Assembly (NCBI RefSeq): GCF_030503635.1
Contig: NZ_CP129965.1
Location: forward strand, 124,001 to 188,000
From: Corynebacterium sp. P3-F1
GTDB taxonomy: Bacteria > Actinomycetota > Actinomycetes > Mycobacteriales > Mycobacteriaceae
Reading direction: 5' to 3'
Length of the DNA: 64,000 nucleotides
Each line of letters starts with the position of its first letter. The first letter of the stretch is position 1. Of this stretch, positions 1 to 8,555 are shown one piece after another. The notes beneath the pieces were generated by a model. The model saw only the letters and a program-made list of their open reading frames with translations. It did no database searches and had not been told where the DNA came from. The translations under genes and the position numbers were made by a program.

Positions 1-104
1 GTGACGCAACCTGCAAGCATTGTCACGGGAAGAAGGACGGAGCACGCGACCGCCCTTTTGGCACGGGTGAACATAGCGGAAAGCATACTATGCCGTACCG
101 TGAG

Positions 105-137
105 AAAAAGATACGGCCGCGCTGCACTGCGCGGCCG
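105..137 (-). terminator. Rho-independent terminator of the small secreted-protein gene
   Basis: A perfect 9-bp stem (CGGCCGCGC at 114-122 pairing with 129-137) has a 6-nt loop. Read on the minus strand it is followed by a run of five T residues (106-110). It lies just beyond the stop codon at 151. Confidence 0.8.
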
Positions 138-150
138 ATCATGAGGAGCA

Positions 151-516
151 TTAACGGGGAATGTTCGCCATGACAATTTGAACTGCCTGACCAATAATGG
201 TCACGCTCGCCGTAATGATCGCCCAATTGAGGATCGCTTGGGTGAACCCCTGGGAGCTGAGCTCGGCGTCGCCGGAGAACATCAACTTGTAGGGCTTGAA
301 CAGCATGTCCATGAAGCCTTTGAAGGAATCCTCCTCCATGGAGGAGGCGATGCTCGGGTCAAACGCTTTCTCGATGCCCCGTTCGACAGGTGTATTCGTG
401 CCGGTAGCAGACTCTGCGGCCTGGACGGTAGCGGCTGGAGAGACAGCCGGTACAGCCGGTACAGCGGTGAAAGCGAGAGCGGTGGCGAGGGCGGAGGAAG
501 CGATCTTTTTGCGTAT
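151..516 (-). CDS. Small secreted hypothetical protein, apparent ATA start
   Basis: Not recognised by family. The frame encodes a basic n-region (RKK), a hydrophobic Ala/Val/Pro-rich segment resembling a Sec signal ending near VQA-A, a hydrophilic middle and a hydrophobic C-terminal segment (about residues 90-118) ending in NIPR. Total length from the proposed start is 121 codons. No ATG, GTG or TTG lies in frame between the upstream TGA (589-591) and the signal peptide. The codon exactly before RKK is ATA (514-516), preceded nine bases upstream by GGTAGG. The next ATG (337-339) would remove the signal peptide. A terminator follows the stop. Either a rare ATA start is used, the original ATG has mutated, or there is a sequence error. 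Being a real gene is likely; the start is uncertain. Confidence 0.6.
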   Translation of the reverse strand: MRKKIASSALATALAFTAVPAVPAVSPAATVQAAESATGTNTPVERGIEKAFDPSIASSMEEDSFKGFMDMLFKPYKLMFSGDAELSSQGFTQAILNWAIITASVTIIGQAVQIVMANIPR

Positions 517-794
517 GGAGGTGAGCCTACCGCTGAACGTATCACCGCGAAATTTCCACGGGGGCTCGTACTGTGTGAAAACGCTGATTCAGCGTGAAAC
601 TCTAATTAGAAGGCCCACACGATATTAGGGCGTGATGTCATCCAATGGCCCGTCTCATTTTCGGCGAGCGTGGGGCTTCGGCGCGTTCAAGTAGGCACGA
701 CGGTGTAAATGGCTTACGATAGTCCGGGTTCAGTCAGGAAAAATTACGGTTGCGGTTAGAAAACTCAGCGCCCCTCAGCCAAGGAGTTATATCG

Positions 795-1661
795 ATGTGG
801 AAGAAGATCGTCGCAGCGGCGGCAGCAGCCGTTGGTATCGCTTCAGTCAGCGCTACTCCCACGGACGCTCAGGATCTGAGCTCTCTGGCTCAGTCCCCGA
901 AGGTGACTAAATGTTCGGACGAGTTCTTGATCGACATTCCTGGCGGCGGAAACACGGTCCCATTCCTTCCGGAGACGGCCCCCATTGGCGGAAAGGAGAC
1001 TGAGGTTTCAACCGGTGTTTACCGGGCTTCACATGGTCGGATTCAGCCGGTGTGGATCTCGTATATGTCCATTCCGTTCACGTTCATGAGCTACAACGAT
1101 TCTTCCCGCGACGGATACCGGGTCGCTTCCGACACGATGCGTCGTCTGGCAGATATGTGCCCGAACGCTACCTTCAGCATCACCGGGTACTCGGAGGGTG
1201 CTGATATCGGTGCCCAATTGGTGAATGCAATCGGGCACGGCCGGGGGCCAGTTCCTGCGAACCGGGTGAACTCCGCGGTGTTCATCTCCAATCCGCATCT
1301 TGCGGACAACGGTGGGTCATTCTCCGGTGGCGCAACGGCAGCGAACCAGGGTGCACTCGAGCGTCTTGACGGGGGCTACGGTGAGCTCGGACCTCGGGTG
1401 CTTGATATTTGTCGTAGCGACGATCCGATCTGCGCTTTCCCCGACGAGTGGCGTGTCCACGTTGATCCGTTCCTCCGCGTAGCCATGTTCCGCGGGCAGG
1501 TTCCGGTGACCGAATTGCTCACCATTATCGCAAAGCGTTCCCCGACGACGCTGCCGTTGATTTTCAGCATGGTCAACCACGTGAACTACGGCGGGGCGAA
1601 CCTTGCCGAGGGGCCTGCGTGGATCCTTTCCCGCCAAGCGCCCATCCGCCAGGCGAACTAG
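795..1661 (+). CDS. Secreted cutinase-family serine esterase
   Basis: A 288-residue alpha/beta hydrolase of the cutinase family (cutinase-like proteins of mycolate-containing actinobacteria), probably an exported carboxylesterase acting on cell-envelope lipids. Residues 1-25 form a signal peptide (MWKK, Ala-rich core, cleavage near TDAQ). The nucleophile elbow is GYSEG with Ser133. Plausible acid and base are Asp209/210 in CRSDDPICAF and His262 in VNHVNYGG; paired cysteines flank the Asp as usual in cutinases. ATG 795 is chosen over an upstream in-frame start at 750 because AAGGAG sits at 781-786 with ideal spacing and the signal peptide begins there. Exact substrate is unknown; mycolyl esters are a family-based guess. 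Confidence 0.9.
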   Translation: MWKKIVAAAAAAVGIASVSATPTDAQDLSSLAQSPKVTKCSDEFLIDIPGGGNTVPFLPETAPIGGKETEVSTGVYRASHGRIQPVWISYMSIPFTFMSYNDSSRDGYRVASDTMRRLADMCPNATFSITGYSEGADIGAQLVNAIGHGRGPVPANRVNSAVFISNPHLADNGGSFSGGATAANQGALERLDGGYGELGPRVLDICRSDDPICAFPDEWRVHVDPFLRVAMFRGQVPVTELLTIIAKRSPTTLPLIFSMVNHVNYGGANLAEGPAWILSRQAPIRQAN

Positions 1662-1724
1662 CACACGGACTCACACGCGGGATTCGGACGCACTGACTAG
1701 CGCTTTCTCCTTTAGCACGAATTG

Positions 1725-1752
1725 ACCGGCCCAGGATCGTCCCTGGGCCGGT
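1725..1752 (+). terminator. GC-rich hairpin after the cutinase gene
   Basis: An 11-bp perfect stem (1725-1735 with 1742-1752) with a 6-nt loop. The downstream T-tract is weak and interrupted, so it may be a terminator or an mRNA 3' hairpin. Confidence 0.6.
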
Positions 1753-1884
1753 CGTGTGCTTTATGCGTGCTTTGGGTGCCCGAACGCGCGAGTCTCTGTA
1801 AAGAAAAATGCGCGAAACCCAATTATGGGTGACGCTAATGGACTAGATTCGTAGAAAATTTTTCAAAGGGCCTGGGAGGCAGCC

Positions 1885-3444
1885 GTGGAAGAGATCATAA
1901 ACAGCCTAAATGATGCGATTTGGTCGAACTGGCTGGTGTACCTGTGCCTCGGTGCCGGCGTGTATTTCACGCTAGTGACCCTGTTCCTCCAAGTGCGGTG
2001 TGTTCCGGACATGATCCGACAGTTGAAGTCGGGAGAGGACTCAGCAGCGGGTATTTCCTCGTTCCAGTCGCTGATGATCTCCTTGGCTGGGCGTGTGGGC
2101 GTGGGAAATATTGCTGGTGTGGCGACTGCGATTGCGTTCGGCGGGCCAGGTGCGGTGTTCTGGATGTGGATCGTCGCTTTCTTGGGGTCTGCCACGTCCT
2201 ACATCGAGTGCTGTCTCGCGCAGATTTACAAGGAAAAGGACCAGGACACCGGCGAGTACCGCGGCGGGCCCGCGTACTACATCGAGAAAGCGTACAGCCA
2301 CACAAGGGCGCGACCATTCGCTCTTGTCTACGCAATCGTCTTCGCTGTCTCAATGATTCTGGCCACCTCGTACTTCCTGCCGGGTGTGCAGGCTAACGGA
2401 GTCGCAACGGCAGTAGAAAACGCGTGGTCGATCCCGACCTGGGTCACCGCCGTGGTGATGGTCGTGCTGCTGGGAATCATCGTCATCGGCGGCGTGAAGC
2501 GCATTGCGTGGTTCGCCTCGATGGTCGTGCCGTTCATGGCGTGCATCTACATCTTTGTGGCGATCCTTATTCTCTTCGCCAACGCGTCGCAGATTCCCGA
2601 GGTATTCGGAATGATCTTCCGGGCGGCCTTCGACAAAGAAGCCGCTTTCTCCGGTCTGCTCGGATCGGCCATCATGTGGGGCGTCAAGCGCGGCATTTAC
2701 TCCAATGAGGCCGGGCAGGGCACCGGGCCACAGTCTGCTGCTGCGGCGGAGGTCTCCCACCCGGCGAAGCAAGGTTTTGTGCAGGCTTTCGCCGTGTACG
2801 TCGACACTTTGCTTGTTTGCTCGGCAACCGCGTTCATCATCATTTCCACGGACATGTTCCGCGTGTACGAAACCGGCAGTGAAGACGGACCGGTCCGCTA
2901 CACAGGCGCTGTTGCTGATTCAGTGGCTGTCGGCCCCGGATTCGTGCAGTCGGCTCTGGATCTCTACACCCCTGGCCTCGGGGCGAGCTTTGTCGCGCTC
3001 GCTGTCCTGTTCTTCGCATTCACGACGATTATCGCCTACTACTACATGGCGGAGGTCAACTTCACGTACCTGAACCGGTGGATCAAGAGCGAACAGATCC
3101 GAACTGTGGCAATCTGGTTCCTCCGCATCCTCATTCTGGTCTCAGTCTGGGTCGGTGCCACCACAACACCCGGTACCGCGTGGGCGCTCGGCGATATCGG
3201 CGTGGGCACGACGGCCTGGCTCAATATCCTGGCGATCCTCGTTCTCCAAGTCCCGGCGCTCAAATGCCTGTGGGACTACCGCCGCCAGAAGAAGGCTGGA
3301 CGTGACCCGCAGTTCGACCCGGAGGCCTTAGGCATCCGCAATGCAGACTTCTGGGTGGAGCGCAAAAAGACGATGGTCGAGCAAGGAACGTGGGACAGCG
3401 TGGCGCTTATCGACGGCTACCGTGCCACCTCCCACGGCGCATAG
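1885..3444 (+). CDS. Sodium:alanine/glycine symporter (AGCS family)
   Basis: A 519-residue polytopic membrane protein of the alanine or glycine:cation symporter family, importing small neutral amino acids with Na+. The family signature region is present: GGPGAVFWMWIVAFLG, then SYIECCLAQIYKEKD and YRGGPAYYIE (about residues 88-135). SNEAGQGTGP near residue 275 is the conserved unwound segment of AgcS/AlsT proteins. Roughly ten hydrophobic helices are visible. The start is GTG 1885 with GGGAGG at 1874-1879; length is normal. It stands alone, bounded by a strong terminator. One copy of the 11-mer GCTTATCGACG lies inside its 3' end. Exact substrate is not determinable. Confidence 0.95.
   Translation: MEEIINSLNDAIWSNWLVYLCLGAGVYFTLVTLFLQVRCVPDMIRQLKSGEDSAAGISSFQSLMISLAGRVGVGNIAGVATAIAFGGPGAVFWMWIVAFLGSATSYIECCLAQIYKEKDQDTGEYRGGPAYYIEKAYSHTRARPFALVYAIVFAVSMILATSYFLPGVQANGVATAVENAWSIPTWVTAVVMVVLLGIIVIGGVKRIAWFASMVVPFMACIYIFVAILILFANASQIPEVFGMIFRAAFDKEAAFSGLLGSAIMWGVKRGIYSNEAGQGTGPQSAAAAEVSHPAKQGFVQAFAVYVDTLLVCSATAFIIISTDMFRVYETGSEDGPVRYTGAVADSVAVGPGFVQSALDLYTPGLGASFVALAVLFFAFTTIIAYYYMAEVNFTYLNRWIKSEQIRTVAIWFLRILILVSVWVGATTTPGTAWALGDIGVGTTAWLNILAILVLQVPALKCLWDYRRQKKAGRDPQFDPEALGIRNADFWVERKKTMVEQGTWDSVALIDGYRATSHGA
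3405..3415 (+). repeat. Dispersed 11-mer GCTTATCGACG, first of at least 18 copies
   Basis: Exact plus-strand copies begin at 3405, 9454, 15538, 18350, 28980, 38895, 43753, 52705, 55180 and 55511. Exact reverse copies (CGTCGATAAGC) begin at 10474, 13941, 19013, 30428, 33837, 37198, 53473 and 56795. One-mismatch copies begin at 21211 and 35055. Flanking bases are not conserved. Four copies are intergenic. Counted by eye, so a few may be missed. Confidence 0.85.
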
Positions 3445-3464
3445 AGCAACGAGGAATAAGAACG

Positions 3465-3506
3465 GCGCCGGCCCCAACTTGAAAGGGGCCGGCGCAGTCG
3501 TTTTTC
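3465..3506 (+). terminator. Strong rho-independent terminator of the symporter gene
   Basis: An 11-bp all-GC stem (GCGCCGGCCCC at 3465-3475 with 3485-3495), a 9-nt loop, then a T-rich tract (TCGTTTTT) on the plus strand. Confidence 0.9.
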
Positions 3507-3656
3507 GTCGTCAAGCGGGCGCTGCTTAGAGCACGGGGCCACGGGTTTTTCGTGTATTCTGGCGGGCCCGTCGCATTGACAGGCACTTTCGTGTTTGCGA
3601 CCGAAATATAGCCCGAGAAATGAACTCGAACAAGAAAACGAGAGGTGTTCACACTC

Positions 3657-4289
3657 ATGTTCTCCCGCACAACCGCTCTCATCGCAGCTACTGCAGCCCT
3701 CGGCCTCACCGCAGCGGCGTGCTCTTCAGAGACGAACGACCAGGAAGCCGAGACAGAGACAGCTACGGCCACGGAAACCGGGATGAGCGAGTCCATGGCC
3801 ACACAAGGTCAGTCGGATGATGATGCTCACGGCGAACACGGCGAACACGGGGGCCACGACCACCCGGCTGATGGCGGCCCCGCACCGGCCGGCATGGTCG
3901 AGGCAGCCAACCCCACATACCCTGTGGGCACCGAGGTGATTCTCACCGCCGACCACATGCCGGGCATGGAGGGAGCTAAGGCGACGATCGTCGGGGCGTT
4001 CGACGACACCTACACCTACGCGATTTCCTACACTCCGACGGACGGCGGTGACCCAGTGAAGAACCACAAGTGGGTGGTCCAGGAAGAGCTCGAGGATGCA
4101 GGTAGCGACCGCCTACCGGACGGTGCCGAGAAAGTCGTCACCGCCGATCATATGAGCGGAATGAAGGGTGCGACCTCCACGATCGACTCATCCACTGACG
4201 AGACCGTCTACATGGTCGATGTCGACGCCGAGGGCATGAAAATGAAGAACCACAAGTGGGTCGTGGAGAGCGAGATCCAGCCCGCTTAG
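3657..4289 (+). CDS. YdhK/DUF1541-family lipoprotein with two repeated domains
   Basis: A 210-residue predicted lipoprotein. The signal peptide ends in the lipobox LTAAAC (Cys22). A Glu/Thr-rich and His-rich linker (HGEHGEHGGHDHP) follows, then two tandem DUF1541 units. Unit 1 runs from GTEVILTADHMPGMEGA to NHKWVVQEEL. Unit 2 runs from AEKVVTADHMSGMKGA to NHKWVVESEI. The shared TADHM.GM.GA and NHKWVV motifs define the family. The function of DUF1541 proteins is not established; the His/Met-rich segments suggest metal contact, which is inference. ATG 3657 is preferred to GTG 3645 because GAGAGG at 3640-3645 is correctly placed. A terminator follows, so it is monocistronic. Confidence 0.85.
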   Translation: MFSRTTALIAATAALGLTAAACSSETNDQEAETETATATETGMSESMATQGQSDDDAHGEHGEHGGHDHPADGGPAPAGMVEAANPTYPVGTEVILTADHMPGMEGAKATIVGAFDDTYTYAISYTPTDGGDPVKNHKWVVQEELEDAGSDRLPDGAEKVVTADHMSGMKGATSTIDSSTDETVYMVDVDAEGMKMKNHKWVVESEIQPA

Positions 4290-4379
4290 AACGGCACCCG
4301 CCGACTGACATCTCCCGACGAGTTGTGGCTCGCGTCGCGCCGGGGGTGAAAAGCCCGTTTGTTCGGCCCCTGGAGCTGG

Positions 4380-4418
4380 GGCCCGCCCGTGCGCAATAGT
4401 GGGCGGGCCTGCAGTTTT
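4380..4418 (+). terminator. Terminator between the DUF1541 gene and tRNA-Leu
   Basis: GGCCCGCCC (4380-4388) pairs with GGGCGGGCC (4401-4409), followed by TGCAGTTTT on the plus strand. Confidence 0.8.
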
Positions 4419-4454
4419 CGCCGTCGGTGATGGTTAAGGTATTCTCATGGAATC

Positions 4455-4528
4455 GCCCCAGTAGCCCAATTGGCAGAGGCAACGGATTCAAAACCCGTCC
4501 AGTGTGAGTTCGAGTCTCACCTGGGGCA
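4455..4528 (+). tRNA. tRNA-Leu, anticodon CAA, short variable arm
   Basis: A full cloverleaf can be drawn. The acceptor is GCCCCAG/CTGGGGC (4455-4461 with 4521-4527), the discriminator A4528. A D-arm GCC/GGC with GG in the loop, and a perfect T-arm GTGAG-TTCGAGT-CTCAC (4504-4520) are present. The anticodon loop TTCAAAA (4487-4493) places CAA at 34-36, reading the Leu codon UUG. The last anticodon-stem pair is an A-C mismatch. The variable region is only five bases, although bacterial leucine tRNAs normally carry a long variable arm. CCA is not encoded (CTT follows). It marks the left edge of the accessory island. Confidence 0.88.
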
Positions 4529-4539
4529 CTTTTAAAAAC

Positions 4540-4593
4540 GGGGGTTTCGGAGAACTTTTCGAAAGAGTTCGGAAAACTTTCACCGGAACCCCC
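4540..4593. repeat. Long imperfect inverted repeat 3' of tRNA-Leu
   Basis: GGGGGTTTCGG (4540-4550) can pair with CCGGAACCCCC (4583-4593) using one G-U pair. The interior contains a smaller dyad around TTTTCGAAAG. It follows the tRNA by 12 bases, so it may be the tRNA processing or termination hairpin, or an integration scar. Confidence 0.55.
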
Positions 4594-4659
4594 TTTACTT
4601 CTGTTTTCAGCAAGCTGGGACGGAACCTGCTGGTAAAAAGCGCTTCGACGAACACCAAA

Positions 4660-4701
4660 CGCCCGGAAATCGGCAGATTAAGACCGATTTCCGGGCGGTT
4701 T
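4660..4701 (+). terminator. Perfect 14-bp terminator downstream of tRNA-Leu
   Basis: CGCCCGGAAATCGG (4660-4673) pairs perfectly with 4684-4697, with a 10-nt loop and then GTTTT. It separates the tRNA transcript from the converging transposase remnant. No gene is visible between 4594 and 4659. Confidence 0.88.
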
Positions 4702-4771
4702 TCGCTATTCGAACAGGACTTCTAGGCCGCGGCCCTCCAGAACTCTTTTTCTGGTGGCTTGCGGCCTGCGT

Positions 4772-6096
4772 TTACGCGGCAACTGGCGGAGCGTTCGGGA
4801 ACGTGCCGGCTAGCGCTCGCTCGCTGCGTTTACGGTCTAGGTCGTCGCGATAGCCACGCGGCGACGGATCATTGTCATCACCGCTCTCGTCAAACCAGGC
4901 CGAATCAGAAGTCAGCAACAGCACGTTAACGGCGACGCAGGAAATCGCGGTCGCAATGAGTTGGCCGGCCCACCCCCGCATGAGGCGCATGGTCGAGTCG
5001 CCAATACCGACGCCGCGGGCGTTCTTGAGCTTGTCGTTGCGGGACTCAATCATGTTGCGCTGACCGTACACCTCCTGCCACTCCGGGGTGCCGTACGCCG
5101 GCCCTTGCTGGAGCCACCGGGCACCGTCCTCGACGCTGTTCTTGATGGTCACCGAAGCCTGTCGGCAAATTGCGGGTGGTGCAGCAGAGAAGCCAGATAC
5201 GTCCTTGACAGTCAGTTCGAGCCGTTGTTTCGCAGTAGGCTTCTCGTCCCCTCGTGCTACGAGAGCACAAGCTAGTGCCGAACCCGGAGCCTTGACAGGG
5301 CACCGGAATCGACGGTCGCCGTTCTCGTTCGTCGTGCCTTTTGTGGCGAGCGCGAACTTCTTCCGCCCCTCCAATCGGCCCATGTACGTCTCGTGGTCAA
5401 TGTCGCCAGCTTCGTACTCCGAGTGCGGGTCAATCAGCCCAGGAAATGCGTTGATTCCCGGTGAGTAGAGTCCGCCGTCAATGACCACCGCGCCTGACGG
5501 CAAAACGGTTTGTAGGCCACGCTGCTTGTCCTTGTAGTCGAAGACGAGGTCATACCCCTCCTCGCGCAGCGGAATGTGCATTCTCTCCGGCTTCTGAGCT
5601 GGGTAGAGGCGGTCGAACAACATGTAACCGCGCAGTAGCTCCGGCCTTTCGGTGATGTTCTGGAGCGCCTCCTAAAGTCGTTCTGCTGGGTTCACACCCG
5701 GGCGGTGAAAGCCCATACCCAGAATGAGACCAGGGTGCCCACCCCGTTTCGCAAACCCTGGCCCGGTCATCGCGGCGATGGTCGCCTCGAAACCCCAAAT
5801 GTAGGTGCCACCCTTAACCTCCAGATTCTCCCCGTCATGGTCGGTGGTCTCCTTGTGGTGCCAACCAGCCACAGGGGTCGACGCCATTAAAGCGTCTTCT
5901 GGCACTGACCCCTGGCGCATCCGCTTGCGTGCCGGCGTGCCGCGCTTAGACACCTGAAGCGAGGTACCGTCAACGGCGACCGTGCCGTCCCACTGGGCGA
6001 AGACTTCCGGGGACAAAGTTCGATGCTGGCCCAGATGAGTCGGTTCGTGAACTCTGTTCCGCGAGCGCGGCGTGCTTCACGAAAGGCAGCGGTCAC
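4772..6096 (-). pseudogene. Broken DDE transposase, frameshift plus in-frame amber
   Basis: Remnant of an insertion-sequence transposase in three pieces. From the 5' side, an N-terminal part (6096 to about 6018) reads AAFREARRARGTEFTNRLIWASIE. A one-base frameshift near 6018-6025 leads into SPEVFAQWDGTVAVDGTSLQVSK (first catalytic Asp in VDGT). An in-frame TAG at 5672-5674 then interrupts the frame between AERL and EALQNITERPELLRGY. The last 283 codons include VVIDGGLYSP (likely second Asp) and QRNMIESRNDKLKN (likely Glu), typical of DDE enzymes with a hydrophobic C-terminal helix. Another frame problem upstream of 6096 is possible, since TAG precedes the GTG. The family could not be assigned from memory. 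No terminal repeats were identified with confidence. Presumed inactive. Confidence 0.75.
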
Positions 6097-6380
6097 CTGG
6101 CAACTCCCGCGCTAAAGTCCGCGTTGATCTGGCCGCATTCTGGGAAAATCGAAGAACCGGCGTGGGCTCTTGAGTAGCCATCACTTCAAACACTCGAGAA
6201 ATCCGGTCCGGTGGCGGGCGCGGACAGAGGATTACAGCACGTGCATATTGCCATAAACCTGCTCATCCCGTGAGCTGGCGGAATCTAGTCGATGTAGATG
6301 TTATTGGCGAACGAGACTGGCCTGGAAGGCGAGAGAACATTAAAACACTCAACTGCAAACCAAAAGGTTAAACTGGCGAA

Positions 6381-8282
6381 ATGGCCATGTCCATTGACTA
6401 TGTGCGCTGGATTGGAATTGCAGCGTGGACCAGTGGTTTAGCCATTCCACGAAACTGCCAGGCATTGACTGTTCTTCCGGGGGATTCTTCCGGAAGAATC
6501 TTGATCCAGAGCGCCGGGGGACGCGCCACAACATTCGAGGACATTGAGCGTGAGTACACACATATCCAGTGGTTGCTAGCCGGAGCTCCTAGTGATGAAT
6601 CTGTGTTGGATTATGTGTACCACCAGCAGCTCTGTCTAACGCATTATGAGCTCATCGACCATGACTTCGCCATCCTGGATGTCAGCGATAGCGCATGCGA
6701 GAGCAAAAACTACTCCTTCAGGCAGTCGTCAGCCGCTAATCGCCGCCCCGACTACAGTCCCAAGGCAGCATTAGCTGCAGCTCAGCGCCTCAGCAACTCC
6801 GCAATAGGATCGGCTCTTTCAGAACATATTCCTGCCTGGAATATGGCCGAGTCATTAGGGCTGCTAGCTCTTGCTGTTCGTGAATACTTCACGGGCACGG
6901 TCGTACGGGAACTTACTCGGAAGTATGTAAAGGATCTTCGTTCGGATGCTCCAAACAGCCAGGAATGTCTCGGTTGTGGACGCCTCGCCTATAGCGTGGC
7001 GTCTAAAGTTAATGATGACTCTGCAACCACCACTCCGGTGATCACCCTGCACGTTCAGGAAGATGATCCTCTCTTCACAGAATCTGTGTTGAGGCACATC
7101 GTTGACCGGGCACAGGCCTTCGCTAGCGCATGTGGAAGTGGCGTTCATTGCGCGTCGGTATTCCACGACATCATTTTCCACCAGGCGTTCCCTAGCACCG
7201 TCCATGAACCGGATGCTGAAGAAACGCCAATCATTCTGTACCGGATCCCGCTCAGCACTGATCTTCTCCCTGTCCAATCCTTAACGCAGGTGTTGGGTGA
7301 CAGCGCCGCCCGCACAGCCGATGACGCACTGAGAGAACCTCCCCAACGGACTTCGCTAAGTATTCGTCGGCTCCCAGAGAGCGGCATCATCCGGGTTCGC
7401 AGCTTCATCCCAGGAACAAGCATCGTCGATCGTGCAATTCACCGCGGCGGCTATCTCGCATCCTCGGAACTTGTTTCTAAGTTACAACAGGAAAAGGCGA
7501 TGGCTGATCCTGATTGTCTCGCCGCAGCTGTAGCACCGGCGCTGATCTGGGAATCTCTCAGCACTTGGGGTCTCGCGTCCGGCAGCACCGTAAGTTCAGT
7601 GTGTTCTGTGCTTAGCGTGCGTGCCAATAGCATCTCGGCTGTGGCAGGTTCCATTCATCAACCACTGTTGACAATTGAGGTCGATGCGCAGGCGCCTCTC
7701 GGCACTGTGGCACATGACGTGTGTGATGTTCTCGGTGACCTGGGCATCGATTCCTTTACGGACTTCCCGATTGAGTTGCTGTGGTTCGATCCGACGAAAG
7801 AGGCCGGCGTCAGCACCTCCTCTCCCAACGCTGCACCCCCACAGGCCACGTCGTTGGAACTCCCCGTCTTATGGCCCCGTGCGTTAGGGGCACGATCAAT
7901 AGCTGCCACAAATCAGGCACTCGCGCTCGCCGCCGTTCGCCGAGCTCTGCGCCACTGTTGCACTAAAGGCCTGTCATGGATCGGGGTCGCCCATGCTAGA
8001 AAAACCTATGCCAGTGGGAGGCATCTAATTAGGGTGGCGGTCGCGTTCGAGTCTGAAAACACAGACAGAGTGGCCGTCAATCAGGAATTGTCTCTCGCAA
8101 TGAATGCGGTTTTTGCAAATAACTCTATCGGTCCACATGTCACCTGCGAGGTTATCGATGCTAACCAAATAACCGACGCTTCAGCGTGGGTCACGGCGGC
8201 TGGGTACCATCCCGTTACTGGTTTCCTGCCTGCATATATTCAGCTTGAACACCTCACCACCGGCTATGCACCAAATTCATGA
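6381..8282 (+). CDS. Large orphan protein of unknown function in the accessory island
   Basis: Not recognised. It is an uninterrupted frame of 633 codons with no clear signal peptide or membrane helix, so probably cytosolic. Visible features: a CLGCG pair of cysteines near residue 195, a His/Asp-rich patch around residues 225-275 (HVQEDDP, HIVDR, FHDIIFHQ), and an Ala/Ser-rich middle. The C-terminal 130 residues look like a compact alpha/beta domain. I looked for YcaO, condensation (HHxxxDG), adenylation, nuclease and NTPase motifs and found none. Base composition and codon use are less GC-biased than the neighbours (many ATT, TCT, GCA, AAT codons). Both flanks are transposase debris, suggesting horizontally acquired cargo. 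The ATG 6381 start lacks a strong ribosome site; ATG 6387 is equally possible. The 284-base gap before it holds no gene I can support. Confidence 0.7.
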   Translation: MAMSIDYVRWIGIAAWTSGLAIPRNCQALTVLPGDSSGRILIQSAGGRATTFEDIEREYTHIQWLLAGAPSDESVLDYVYHQQLCLTHYELIDHDFAILDVSDSACESKNYSFRQSSAANRRPDYSPKAALAAAQRLSNSAIGSALSEHIPAWNMAESLGLLALAVREYFTGTVVRELTRKYVKDLRSDAPNSQECLGCGRLAYSVASKVNDDSATTTPVITLHVQEDDPLFTESVLRHIVDRAQAFASACGSGVHCASVFHDIIFHQAFPSTVHEPDAEETPIILYRIPLSTDLLPVQSLTQVLGDSAARTADDALREPPQRTSLSIRRLPESGIIRVRSFIPGTSIVDRAIHRGGYLASSELVSKLQQEKAMADPDCLAAAVAPALIWESLSTWGLASGSTVSSVCSVLSVRANSISAVAGSIHQPLLTIEVDAQAPLGTVAHDVCDVLGDLGIDSFTDFPIELLWFDPTKEAGVSTSSPNAAPPQATSLELPVLWPRALGARSIAATNQALALAAVRRALRHCCTKGLSWIGVAHARKTYASGRHLIRVAVAFESENTDRVAVNQELSLAMNAVFANNSIGPHVTCEVIDANQITDASAWVTAAGYHPVTGFLPAYIQLEHLTTGYAPNS

Positions 8283-8343
8283 TCGCTATCACCCGAGGTT
8301 TGATAGCCATGCTGGGGTGGTCTGAGAATTAGGGTCAGTAGGC

Positions 8344-8555
8344 TTAAGCGACTGCCTGCTGTTCTTTCTTCCAATTCTCCGCATACCTGCCCGGGCTGAG
8401 ATAGCCCAACGCCGAGTGCGGATGTTCAGTATTGAACCGGCGCGATCACCAGTCAACCATGACCCTGGCGTGGGTGAGATCCTCAAAACGATTATCCTCA
8501 CGTAGCTCGTCGCGCATCCGGTTATGCAATGACTCGACAAACCTGTTGTGCCATA
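8344..8555 (-). pseudogene. IS3-family transposase (OrfB) C-terminal remnant
   Basis: The frame reads HNRFVESLHNRMRDELRED, then NRFEDLTHARVMVDW, a TGA, SRRFNTEHPHSALGYLSPGRYAENWKK and a final TAA. This is the classic end of an IS3-family integrase-core transposase, where the family has WW at the stop, so TGG has mutated to TGA. Everything upstream of about 8555, including the first two catalytic aspartates, is gone and replaced by unrelated sequence. Non-functional. Confidence 0.85.

Noticed and set aside
1..142. Open plus-strand frame from the left edge, possible 3' end of a gene
   Set aside because: 46 codons with no recognisable protein character, and it would run through the minus-strand terminator hairpin at 114-137.
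1662..1884. Glycine/alanine riboswitch before the symporter gene
   Set aside because: Only a terminator-like hairpin is visible; no conserved aptamer elements recognised.
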